Shown: in pieces, positions 18,334 to 26,227 of the stretch | Numbering within the stretch: position 1 is the stretch's first letter | How the letters are laid out: each line of letters starts with the position of its first letter | From: Amycolatopsis saalfeldensis | Lineage (GTDB): Bacteria; Actinomycetota; Actinomycetes; Mycobacteriales; Pseudonocardiaceae | NCBI RefSeq assembly: GCF_900110575.1 | Contig: NZ_FOEF01000020.1 | Span: 1 to 64,000, forward strand | Length of the DNA: 64,000 nucleotides | Direction: 5' to 3' | The notes under the pieces: generated by a model | The model's input: the letters and a program-made list of their open reading frames with translations, nothing else | Told to the model about the DNA's origin: nothing | Databases searched by the model: none | Program-made: the position numbers and the translations under genes

Positions 18334-19080
18334 TCACATTCCGGGTGCGTCGGCAGGGCTGGTCAGCGGAGTCCTGGGGTCGAGCACGTTGGCGGCGACG
18401 TCGTGGGCCACGTCGGACAGCTGCCGGCGGTGCGCACGGGCATAGGCGCGCAACGCGAGATACGCCTGGTGCATGTCCAGCCCGCCGACTTCTGCGAGCA
18501 CTCCCTTGGCCTGTTCGACGACGGTACGACGGTGCAACGCGGCCTGCAGCTGCTCGGAGACCACCTCGTCGTGGCGGATCGAGCGTTGCTGCAGGATGCC
18601 GATGGTCGCGACGTCGGCCAGCGCCTGCCCGAGGGTGACGCTGGCGTCGTCGACGGCCACCGGTTCGGTGTTGAGCAGGGTCAGCGCGCCGATCACGTCC
18701 TCACGCAGGCGCATCGGCACCGCGCACACCGCCCGGAACCCCGCGCTGACGGCGGCCCGCCCGAATTCGGGCCAGCGGTCCTGCTCCTGCCCGAGGTCGG
18801 CGCTGGCCACCGGCATCCTGGTGCGGACACAGTCGACGCAGGGGCCCTGTTCGGACAACGCGGCGAACACCTCGACCAGCTCGGCACGCTCGGACGAGCC
18901 GGCCGCCGGCCGCCAGCCGCCGCGCTGGTCGGAGAGGATGACCGCGGCGGCGTCGACCGCGAGCAGCTCCACGGCGCGCTCGGTGAGCATGCCGAGGAAG
19001 TCGAGCACGTCGAAATCGGCGACCAGCGTGTCGGCGAGGGACACGAAGGTGTCGGCGAGCTGTTGGTCCCTGGTGGTCAT
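18334..19080 (-). CDS. GAF-ANTAR regulator
   Basis: 248 residues, similar to the product at 15849: GAF core with SEQGPCVDCVRTRMPVASADL and VPMRLREDVIGALTLLNTEP, then the linker VATIGILQQRSIRHDEVV and an ANTAR domain with VVEQAKGVLAEVGGLDMHQA. The two proteins share the same phrase order, so they are paralogues. It is 123 bases upstream of the desaturase gene on the same strand, so co-regulation with lipid desaturation is possible (inference). Confidence 0.87.
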   Translation of the reverse strand: MTTRDQQLADTFVSLADTLVADFDVLDFLGMLTERAVELLAVDAAAVILSDQRGGWRPAAGSSERAELVEVFAALSEQGPCVDCVRTRMPVASADLGQEQDRWPEFGRAAVSAGFRAVCAVPMRLREDVIGALTLLNTEPVAVDDASVTLGQALADVATIGILQQRSIRHDEVVSEQLQAALHRRTVVEQAKGVLAEVGGLDMHQAYLALRAYARAHRRQLSDVAHDVAANVLDPRTPLTSPADAPGM

Positions 19081-19107
19081 CGGGTCGACCTTCCCTCACA
19101 TCGCATT

Positions 19108-19848
19108 TTACCGGCCGTCCTCGGTGAACAGCAGCGTCCGGGCCACGACCTGCCGGGCGACCTCCGCCAGGGTCAGGTTGTGGGTGTAGGCGTAGCCGCG
19201 CAGCCGGATCAGCGCCACCTCGGTGCTGGAGCGCAGCTGGGTTTGCACCATGCCGGCGGCCTGGTGCACTTCCACGTGCGGGTCGGCCAGCCAGCTGAGA
19301 TCGTCGACGCCGTGGCCGTCCAGGTCGGCCACCACTCCTTCGGTGGCCAGGTCGCCCAGGATCAGCGCGTCGGTCAGCTCCGCCCGCGTGAGCGGGCCGG
19401 GTGTGTCGCGGTAGAGGTCCAGCGACCCCAGCTGCACCACCCCGATCTGCAGCGGGAACGAGAACACCGCGGCGGCGCCCAGCTCACACGCGGCCGGGCC
19501 GAATCCGGGCCACCGCGCGGTCGCCGCCGCCAAGTCGCTCACCAGCACCGGCCCGCCGGAGGCGAACGCGTCGAGACACGGCCCTTCGCCGACCGTGAGC
19601 TGCAGATCCTCCAGCCCCGCGCTGACCTCGTTCGTGGCATGCACGAGGCCGCGGCTCGTCTGCCCGTCGCCGTCCGCGCCGCCCAGACGGCTCAAGACCG
19701 TCGCGCCCGCACCGGAGACCCCCAGTTCCACCACGCATCGTTCGCAGGCCAGGCTCACTGTGGAGCGAGCACTCCCGGAGCGGTCGGCGGCCAGCAGTGC
19801 CCGCAGCCGCTGAAGCCGGTTCTCGGCCAATGAGCCCTCCGTGGTCAC
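19108..19848 (-). CDS. GAF-ANTAR regulator, divergent member
   Basis: About 246 residues from GTG 19848; a GTG at 19866 is an alternative and neither has a clear ribosome site. GAF features are VGEGPCLDAFASGGPVLVSDLAA and FPLQIGVVQLGSLDLY. The ANTAR part is VHQAAGMVQTQLRSSTEVAL and LRGYAYTHNLTLAEVARQVV. The helix-1 sequence differs from its two neighbours (QAAGMV against EQAKGVL), which suggests a different RNA target. Its stop is 27 bases from the start of the preceding GAF-ANTAR gene. Confidence 0.83.
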   Translation of the reverse strand: MTTEGSLAENRLQRLRALLAADRSGSARSTVSLACERCVVELGVSGAGATVLSRLGGADGDGQTSRGLVHATNEVSAGLEDLQLTVGEGPCLDAFASGGPVLVSDLAAATARWPGFGPAACELGAAAVFSFPLQIGVVQLGSLDLYRDTPGPLTRAELTDALILGDLATEGVVADLDGHGVDDLSWLADPHVEVHQAAGMVQTQLRSSTEVALIRLRGYAYTHNLTLAEVARQVVARTLLFTEDGR

Positions 19849-20031
19849 CTGGGCGTGACCACCCACAGTACTGGTGACGGGCGGGGCGGGGCGGACGGCG
19901 CGGCCGCGGCGAGGACAACCGCTCGACCGTGGGACACGGGTTTGCGATCACGTCGACGGGGCATACTCGACTTGCATCCCCCAGACCCAGGGCTGGCCAT
20001 CATCGGCACCTGCGTCTCGAGGAAGTGACTC

Positions 20032-20157
20032 ATGGCTGCGGCGAAGCAGATCGTCAGGACACCGGCTGCCCGGGCCTTCGTCGAACGGGCCCGGCTGCTC
20101 GTCCACCTGCCGGGCGTCGCTTCCGCGCCGGCCGCCGGAACGGGGACGAGCCGGTGA
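20032..20157 (+). CDS. 41-residue peptide overlapping the next gene
   Basis: ATG 20032 follows GAGGAAG at 6 bases. The basic, Ala-rich peptide (MAAAKQIVRTPAARAFVERA...) has no recognisable domain. Its stop overlaps the next start as GTGA, which argues that it is translated and coupled to the downstream regulator. Confidence 0.5.
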   Translation: MAAAKQIVRTPAARAFVERARLLVHLPGVASAPAAGTGTSR

Positions 20158-20663
20158 CCGCCGGAACGCGCAACCGAGCAGACGAGCCGGCCGTGCACCT
20201 GCGCTCGATCCCGGAATGGCTGTCGGAGGCGGACGTGGCCGGGCGGATGGTGACCTTGGCCTATCGGGTCGCGCACAGCACCGGCCGGTCACGACGGGAG
20301 TGCAAGCGCCTGTGGGACGGCCTCGTTCCCGCCTTCGCCGAGGCGGCGCGCGCAGGTTCGGCGAAGGCCGGGCCGGGCTGGGCGGACCCGGGCCGCCGAG
20401 CGCGGTCACAGCTGTTGACCGCACTGCGCGCGGAGCTGGCGCCCCGAGTCGAGCGGGGGGTCTTGTCCGCCGCGCTGCAGGACGCGGTTCTGCTCGACGA
20501 GCTGGCGTTGCTGCCGCCGCGGCAGCGCTTCGCACTGTGGGCGGCAGCGGTGTCGCACCAGGACATCGCCGACATCTCCGCCGCGACCGGCTGGACCCCC
20601 GGCCAGGTCTCGAGGCTGCTGCAGGCCGCACTGCGCACCGTCGCCATCCACGCGCGGATCTGA
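20154..20663 (+). CDS. Sigma-70 region-4-like helix-turn-helix protein
   Basis: 169 residues from GTG 20154, coupled to the small upstream frame. The C-terminal half (about 110-169) has LPPRQRFALWAAAVSHQDIA then ISAATGWTPGQVSRLLQAAL, a region-4 type helix-turn-helix; a region-2 domain is not apparent. It may be a truncated sigma factor or a DNA-binding regulator. It precedes the second desaturase by 105 bases on the same strand and is the natural candidate for controlling it. Confidence 0.6.
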   Translation: MTAGTRNRADEPAVHLRSIPEWLSEADVAGRMVTLAYRVAHSTGRSRRECKRLWDGLVPAFAEAARAGSAKAGPGWADPGRRARSQLLTALRAELAPRVERGVLSAALQDAVLLDELALLPPRQRFALWAAAVSHQDIADISAATGWTPGQVSRLLQAALRTVAIHARI

Positions 20664-20768
20664 GGACCGCGGACCGGTTTGGACCTTCCGTGGCAGGGGA
20701 ATTCCCTGATCACCGCAAGCAGACCGCCCCGGACCTCGGCGACGCAGGAGCATCCGGGAGGGATCTGT

Positions 20769-21803
20769 ATGTCCGTGCCCACCGAACCGGCTGCTGTCGA
20801 AGTCAGACGGCAGGGAGATCAGTACTACCGCGAGCTCGCCCGGGAGGTCCGGCTGGCGGGCCTGCTGCGAAGGCGGTACGGCTACTACGCCGTCAAGATC
20901 GGGCTCACCCTGCTCGCGTTCGCCGGGGGCTGTGCCGCGTTCGCCGTGATCGGTGATTCCTGGTGGCAGCTCGCGGTCGCGGCGTTCTTCGCGGTGATGT
21001 CGGCGCAGCTGGCCTTCCTCGGCCACGACGCCGGGCACCGGCAGGTATTCCGGCGCCGCGTGGCCAACGACCGGCTCGGCCGCGTGCTCGCCGGGCTCGT
21101 CGGCATCAGCTACGGCTGGTGGATGGGCAAGCACACGCTGCACCACGCGCAGCCCAATCACGAGGGCGCCGACCCCGACCTCGACATCCCGTTGCTCGCC
21201 TTCACCAGCGGCCAGTCCCGGGACCGGCGCGGCCTGGTCCACTGGACCGCCAAACACCAGGCCGCGTTGTTCTTTCCACTGCTGCTGCTGGAAGGGCTGA
21301 GCCTGCACTGGGCCAGCATCCAGGCCGTGTGGCACGGGGAAATCGAGCACCGGCGCAGCGAGGCCCTGCTCCAGCTCGCGCACATCACGATCTACCTGAC
21401 GGCGGTGTTCACCGTCCTCTCGCCGCCGGTGGCGGTCGCGTTCATCGCCGTCCACCAGGGACTCTGGGGTGTCTACATGGGATGCTCCTTCGCGCCCGGC
21501 CACAAGGGCATGCCGACCTACCACGGCCGGGCGATCCCGGGCTTCCTGCACCGGCAAGTGCTCAGCAGCCGCAACGTCCGCGGCGGCCCCTGGGTCGATT
21601 TCGCGCTCGGCGGCCTGAACTACCAGATCGAGCACCACTTGTTCCCCGGCATGCCCCGGGCCAACCTCCGCCGCGCCCAGCCGCTCGTGCGGGACTTCTG
21701 CACCGCCCACGGGATCGATTACGCCCAATGTGGACTGTTGCGGTCTTACCGGTACGTCCTGGCACACCTGCACGACGTCAGCGCGCCCTTGCGAGTGTCC
21801 TGA
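20769..21803 (+). CDS. Membrane fatty-acid desaturase (acyl-lipid/linoleoyl-CoA type)
   Basis: 344 residues from ATG 20769 behind GGGAGGGA. The histidine boxes are of the front-end/acyl-lipid class: HDAGHR (about 97), HTLHH (about 125) and the diagnostic QIEHHLFP (about 285). Four hydrophobic spans lie between them. The enzyme differs from the delta-9 type at 17194, so the locus could make dienoic or differently positioned unsaturation (inference). An electron donor gene is not nearby. Confidence 0.9.
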   Translation: MSVPTEPAAVEVRRQGDQYYRELAREVRLAGLLRRRYGYYAVKIGLTLLAFAGGCAAFAVIGDSWWQLAVAAFFAVMSAQLAFLGHDAGHRQVFRRRVANDRLGRVLAGLVGISYGWWMGKHTLHHAQPNHEGADPDLDIPLLAFTSGQSRDRRGLVHWTAKHQAALFFPLLLLEGLSLHWASIQAVWHGEIEHRRSEALLQLAHITIYLTAVFTVLSPPVAVAFIAVHQGLWGVYMGCSFAPGHKGMPTYHGRAIPGFLHRQVLSSRNVRGGPWVDFALGGLNYQIEHHLFPGMPRANLRRAQPLVRDFCTAHGIDYAQCGLLRSYRYVLAHLHDVSAPLRVS

Positions 21804-21828
21804 GCAGACCCGCAAGGGCGCGTCGCGG

Positions 21829-22342
21829 TCAGGGGTGCAACACGACCTTCGTCCAGCCGTCTTCGCGCTTGTCGAAGTGCTCGTAGCCTTCCGCGGCTTG
21901 GTCCAGGTTCATGCTGTGGGACACCAGGAACATGGACTGGCCCTTGAAGAAGAAGGCGCCGTAGTCGAACGCGAGCTTGCCCTGCTTGGCCAGCTCGACT
22001 CCGTGCCAGCCGGTCGGGAAGATGTCGGACAGTTGTAGGGACCCATGCTCGCGTAACCGTATGCGGCGCCGGCGCTGCCGGGGTTCGCGCGCAGGCAGAA
22101 GCCGGTCAGTCCCTTGGAGCAATTGCCGCAAGTACCGCAGGCGATGGTGAACGGCAGCGAAACGCGGTCGCCGACCTTGATCCGGTCCACGGCGTCCCCG
22201 ACCGACTCGACGACCCCCATGTTCTCGTGACCGAGGACCTTGCCTTCTTCGACGTCGGTGCGGCCTTCGGATCCTCGATCCGCGCGTCCGCCACCTCCTC
22301 GACGGCGACATCGTACGGTCCTCGGTACACGAGTGCCTTCAT
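21829..22342 (-). pseudogene. Zinc-dependent alcohol/formaldehyde dehydrogenase, twice deleted
   Basis: The expected N-terminus MKALVYRGPYDVAVEEV starts at 22342, then the frame breaks. A second frame gives MGVVESVGDAVDRIKVGDRV and the structural-zinc loop IACGTCGNCSKGLTGFC, then a third frame gives LSDIFPTGWHGVELAKQG and the C-terminal end FDKREDGWTKVVLHP. The family is normally about 380 residues; here only about 514 bases remain, with most of the Rossmann domain missing. It cannot make an active enzyme. Confidence 0.85.
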
Positions 22343-22415
22343 CAGCTGCCTCTTCCGATGGGGGGTCGACGCCTTCGGATGCCCGTTCGGACTGCCGGGA
22401 AACCCGCCCGGGCTT

Positions 22416-22787
22416 TCACCATCCCGGTTCGCCTCGGCCATCGCGGCGGCCCGCGGCTCCGAGGCCGCGGGCGGCTGCGGCCCAGAGCGCCCGAGCCGCC
22501 CGGTACCACCGTCGACGCGCTGCCCGGGTAGTGCGTCCGTCGCCGGCCAGGAGCCCGGCGGCCCAGCGGTCGGCCCACCCCGACAGTTCGGCCGGCCGGC
22601 TTGCTGCCGACGGCCGGGGAGCTGCTCGCGCCGAGTGCCGCGGGACGTCGTGCCCGGTGCCCCGGCTGTGGGGCGGCGCTGCCCGCCGGTCTGCCGGCGG
22701 CCGGACCGGTGTGGCGGAGGACCGTGCCGTGGGCGGCCGTTCGGTCTCGTCCTCGGGGAGGGCCGGCTTGGCGCGCACCGTCGTCAT
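22416..22787 (-). CDS. Hypothetical Arg/Ala-rich protein
   Basis: 123 residues; ATG 22787 has GGAGG 6 bases upstream, the main reason to list it. The sequence is low-complexity in its first two thirds (proline and arginine rich) and helical at the end (SGWADRWAAGLLAGDGRTTR). I recognise no family. In this GC-rich DNA such a frame may be chance. Confidence 0.35.
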   Translation of the reverse strand: MTTVRAKPALPEDETERPPTARSSATPVRPPADRRAAPPHSRGTGHDVPRHSARAAPRPSAASRPAELSGWADRWAAGLLAGDGRTTRAARRRWYRAARALWAAAARGLGAAGRRDGRGEPGW

Positions 22788-22938
22788 GGCGGGCCTCCGT
22801 GCGAGAGCGGGCCACTGGGGTCTGCACCGGCAGGCCCGCCACCAGGCGCCGGCCATCCCGATTCGGGCGGGCGCGTCCGCAACGGTCCGGCCGTGAAGCC
22901 GGGACCAGTCCGGACAGTCATGCCACCGGCCGTCGTGG

Positions 22939-23769
22939 TCACGGCGTCTTCCCGTGGGCCTGGACGGAGACCGGCTCCCATTCGCGCCAGAGGGCCAGCC
23001 GGGATTCGTAGTCCTTGGTGGCCACGGCGAGCGGCCCGTCGCCGAAGAAGATCCGCAGCGGGGGTTCCGGGGAGTCGACGAGCCGCAGGACCGCCGCGCG
23101 GGTGGCTTCGGGATCACCGGGGGAGGACTGCCGGGCAGGCGCGGACTTCTGCTTCTCTCGGAACGCGTCGTAGGCGGGCAGTGCGTCCGCGCGCCGGGCG
23201 GAAGGCCCGGCCCAGTCGGTGGAGTAACCGGCCGGCTCGATCAGGGTTACCTTGACGCCGAAGTCCGCGACCTCCTGCGCCAGCGACTGGCTGAGGCCCT
23301 CCAGCGCCCACTTGGACGCGTGGTAGGCGCCGACGTTCGGGAACGCGCTGATGCCGCCGATCGACGAGACCTGCAGGATGTGCCCCGACCCCTGCTCCCG
23401 AAGGAACGGCAGGGCGGCCTGGGTGACCCAGAGCGCGCCGAAGACGTTGGTCTCCAGCTGGTCGCGCAGGTCCGCTTCGCTCAGCTCCTCGACCATGCCG
23501 AACTGGCCGTAGCCGGCGTTGTTGACGACGATGTCGAGACGGCCGAAGCGGCCATGGGCGGTTTCGACGGCGGCGAACGCGGCGTCGCGGTCGGTGACGT
23601 CCAGCCGCAGCGTGAGGAGCCGGTCGCCGTACTTCGCGGCGAGGTCGTCGAGTGCCGAGATGTCGCGCGCCGTGGCCGCGACCGAGTCGCCCCGGTCGAG
23701 CGCGGCGATCGTCCACTCGCGACCGAAGCCCTTCGAAGCACCGGTGATGAACCAGGTTTTCGTGCTCAT
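22939..23769 (-). CDS. Short-chain dehydrogenase/reductase
   Basis: 276 residues, a classical SDR. It has the cofactor motif TGASKGFG near residue 9, the NNAGYGQFG core motif, catalytic Ser in ILQVSSIGG, and YHASK with Tyr about 155 and Lys about 159. The NADP-type Arg follows the second strand (AATARDIS). The closest relatives by pattern are uncharacterised oxidoreductases that act on small carbonyl compounds. It is 85 bases downstream of a STAS gene on the same strand. Confidence 0.88.
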   Translation of the reverse strand: MSTKTWFITGASKGFGREWTIAALDRGDSVAATARDISALDDLAAKYGDRLLTLRLDVTDRDAAFAAVETAHGRFGRLDIVVNNAGYGQFGMVEELSEADLRDQLETNVFGALWVTQAALPFLREQGSGHILQVSSIGGISAFPNVGAYHASKWALEGLSQSLAQEVADFGVKVTLIEPAGYSTDWAGPSARRADALPAYDAFREKQKSAPARQSSPGDPEATRAAVLRLVDSPEPPLRIFFGDGPLAVATKDYESRLALWREWEPVSVQAHGKTP

Positions 23770-23854
23770 GTCGTCCTCTCGTGGCGGTTCAGGAAGGTCA
23801 GGACAGGCGCCTCGCGTTCCCGAGGACAGTCCACAGTGTCCTGTGCGGGTCCGG

Positions 23855-24265
23855 TCACGCCGCGCGGGCCGACTGCAGGCTGGGGAAGCTGACCAGGGAA
23901 TGGAAGGCGCCGGTGATCAGGAGCGAGCGCCGGGCCGCGCCGGCCGGCCCGGCCACGATTCGGACACTGGTGCGCCGCGCCTGCGCGTCCTCGGTGAAGA
24001 GGTCGAGCGCGTGGATGGCTGTCGCCGCCAGGAAGGTGACCTTGGTCAGGTCCAGCACCAGCACGCGGGGACACGCGGTTTCCAGCGAGGCGGCCAGCCG
24101 CAGCATCAGGTCGCGGACCGTGTATGCGTCGATGTCCCCCACGATCGACCAGATGTCCGTCGTCGGGGCTGCTCCGATCGGAGCGCGGAATTCGCACCGG
24201 ATGCTCTGAGGTGGAAAGGGAAACTGCTGCACGGGATACCGGATCCGGTGAACCCTGGTGGCCAC
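23855..24265 (-). CDS. STAS-domain anti-sigma factor antagonist (paralogue of the gene at 11921)
   Basis: 136 residues from GTG 24265, with AGGAGG 5 bases upstream. The core DIWSIVGDIDAYTVRDLMLR, VLVLDLTKVTFLAATAIHAL and ARRSLLITGAFHSLVSFPS is clearly the sister of the protein at 11921-12328. The residue at the usual phospho-Ser site is different: FLAATAI here, FLGVSGV there. That may make this copy insensitive to kinase control (inference). Confidence 0.85.
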   Translation of the reverse strand: MATRVHRIRYPVQQFPFPPQSIRCEFRAPIGAAPTTDIWSIVGDIDAYTVRDLMLRLAASLETACPRVLVLDLTKVTFLAATAIHALDLFTEDAQARRTSVRIVAGPAGAARRSLLITGAFHSLVSFPSLQSARAA

Positions 24266-24347
24266 GATCGCCTCCTGGCCTCGACCTCGTTCGGCCGTCA
24301 CTGGGTGACAACGTCGGTGACCAGCGCACAGGCGAACGAGAGTGGGA

Positions 24348-24405
24348 CGTCGAAGGCGCGGAGTCCAGGCACATGCCGACGGCTTACCCGATCCACTGTA
24401 ACGCC
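24348..24405 (-). repeat. 58-bp upstream element shared with the first STAS gene (copy 2)
   Basis: It differs from 12391-12448 at four positions only and lies at a similar distance (83-140 bases) before the STAS start. The flanking DNA is less similar. Confidence 0.7.
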
Positions 24406-24508
24406 GGGTCGGCCAGGAGACCACCGCCGATGATCCCGGACACCGTCGACTGTGGAGTGGAGCGGCTTTCTGGGGGGTAGCCGGTGTGTTCAGCACCTTG
24501 GAGGTTTG

Positions 24509-25534
24509 ATGCGGTTACCCCGCCCCCGTGGGCCCTGGAGTTCCGTGGTCTGCGCCCGGCTTTCCGCCGAGCCGGACGACGTGGCGGCCGGTCCGATCCC
24601 GGACGGCGCCGGTCTCGCCGTGCTCCACGACGAAGATCTGCAGCTGGCTCTGTGGGTTTGCTACGAGCTGAGCTACCGCGGCTTCGACGATGTCGACGCG
24701 CGGTGGGAGGACGCGCCGTTCGTCACGGGAGTGCGGCGGCAGCTGGAACGCCGTTGGCTGGCCGGTCTTCGCGAGCTCGTGCCCGCGATGCCGGTGCGAC
24801 CCGAAGCGGTACCGCGGGCGCTGGCGGGCCTGGTGCGCGCGGACGACGGCCCGCCGCTGGCGAAGTTCGTGCAGCGGCGGGCTTCCAGGACGCAGTTCCG
24901 TGAGTTCGTGGCGCAGCGGTCGGTGTATCACTTGAAGGAGGCGGATCCGCACAGCTGGGCCATTCCGCGGCTGTCCGGGCCGGCGAAGGCCGCGTTGCTC
25001 GAGATCCAGGCGGATGAGTACGGGCAGGGCCGCGTCGAGCGGATGCATTCGGAGCTGTTCCGGGCCACCATGCGCTCGCTGGGGCTGGACGATGGGTACG
25101 GGCACTACGTCGAGTGCGTTCCGGCCGTGACGCTGGCGGTGAGCAACTTGATGTCATTGTTCGGATTCCATCGTCGCTGGCTCGGTGCCACCCTGGGGCA
25201 CCTGGCCGCGTTCGAGATGACGTCGTCGTTGCCGAATCGCCGTTACGGCAATGGATTACGCAGGCTCGGGGGCGACACGACGGCCACGCGGTTCTACGAC
25301 GAGCACGTGGAAGCCGACGTCGTGCACGAGCAGATCGCCGCGCACGACCTGTGCGGCGGATTCGCCCAGGAGAACCCGGCCGCCGCGGCCGACGTGCTGT
25401 TCGGCGCGGCCTGCGGTCTGACGGTAGAGGCCGAGTTCGGCCGGACGGTGCTGAGGAACTGGGCGCAGGGCCACTCGTCCCTGCGGCCGGGCACTGCGGG
25501 CCTGTCCGACCGCGAAGACCTGATCGGGGCCTAA
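24509..25534 (+). CDS. Iron-containing redox enzyme family (haem-oxygenase-like fold)
   Basis: 341 residues; ATG 24509 behind TTGGAGG. The helical core contains the Glu/His pattern of this group: LWVCYELSYRGFDDVDARWE, ADEYGQGRVERMHSELFRAT, HLAAFEMTSSLPNRRY, and HVEADVVHEQIAAHDLCGGF. These residues are the likely diiron ligands. Related proteins perform oxidative fragmentation of small substrates, often in secondary metabolism, but this one has no pathway neighbours. It is divergent from the STAS gene. Confidence 0.78.
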   Translation: MRLPRPRGPWSSVVCARLSAEPDDVAAGPIPDGAGLAVLHDEDLQLALWVCYELSYRGFDDVDARWEDAPFVTGVRRQLERRWLAGLRELVPAMPVRPEAVPRALAGLVRADDGPPLAKFVQRRASRTQFREFVAQRSVYHLKEADPHSWAIPRLSGPAKAALLEIQADEYGQGRVERMHSELFRATMRSLGLDDGYGHYVECVPAVTLAVSNLMSLFGFHRRWLGATLGHLAAFEMTSSLPNRRYGNGLRRLGGDTTATRFYDEHVEADVVHEQIAAHDLCGGFAQENPAAAADVLFGAACGLTVEAEFGRTVLRNWAQGHSSLRPGTAGLSDREDLIGA

Positions 25535-25557
25535 CGCGACGGCCCCGCGGCCATCTT

Positions 25558-25911
25558 TCAGTAAGACTCCGTACGGGTGGGGAGATCAGGCCCGCCACCA
25601 CTTCGGGCGGCCGTCCACCCGGCTCCCCGGCCTCTCCGGTACGTGTCGGCACGAAGTCTCCTGCTGCTCAGCCGTAGTCCACCCGCCCAGCGGAATTCGG
25701 GTGCGGGCCCGGAGTCGCGGATCTCGATGAACTTCTTGAACCGGTCGAGGTCGCCCTGGACCCGGTGGTCGAGGATGCCGAGCTTGTCGGCGACGTTCTC
25801 CACGAAGCCGTCGGGGTCGATGTCGGTGATCGTCGCGTCGAACTGGGTCCACTGGTTGTAGACGGTGCTCACATCGGCTTCGACATCGACGGACTTGATG
25901 ATCGTGCTCAT
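25558..25911 (-). pseudogene. SRPBCC (polyketide cyclase-like) gene with internal deletion
   Basis: It starts like an intact family member (MSTIIKSVDVEADVSTVYNQ then WTQF) and then jumps directly to the last helix, DPDGFVENVADKLGILDHRV then QGDLDRFKKFIE. The roughly 80 residues that form the beta-sheet between them are missing. The tail after EFRWAGG runs into arginine-rich read-through. A functional ligand cavity is unlikely. Confidence 0.75.
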
Positions 25912-25970
25912 GCCGCGGCACAAACCGATGCCGGTGGAGTGAACGCGGTCCGGCCGGGTATCCGGGCCGG

Positions 25971-26192
25971 GTGAACGAAAACCCGGAGACGGCCGTGACC
26001 ATCACCCCGTACGAAGACGGGCCGTTGCTGGTCCGCGGCGAGTTCGAAATCCGAGCACCGGACGGCGAGGTCATCGATCCCGGCCGGAGCACGGTCGCGT
26101 TGTGCCGATGCGGTCTTTCGGCGGTCAAGCCGTTCTGCGACGGCACCCACAAGGTCAGCGGGTTCCGCGCACCCGGCGGCGGCCGTCGCTGA
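25971..26192 (+). CDS. CDGSH iron-sulfur domain protein
   Basis: 73 residues from GTG 25971. The 2Fe-2S binding signature is complete: CRCGLSAVKPFCDGTHK (three Cys and one His). The N-terminal half is a short beta domain (VTITPYEDGPLLVRGEFEI). The family transfers or stores Fe-S clusters. It is divergent from the broken SRPBCC gene, 59 bases away, and converges on the permease gene. Confidence 0.88.
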   Translation: MNENPETAVTITPYEDGPLLVRGEFEIRAPDGEVIDPGRSTVALCRCGLSAVKPFCDGTHKVSGFRAPGGGRR

Positions 26193-26227
26193 CCCGCGTT
26201 CCGGCCGCCGCTCGCGAGTTCCCTGTT

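Noticed and set aside
22227..23255. 342-codon plus-strand frame over the broken dehydrogenase and SDR
   Set aside because: Low-complexity shadow, antisense to the SDR and the pseudogene.
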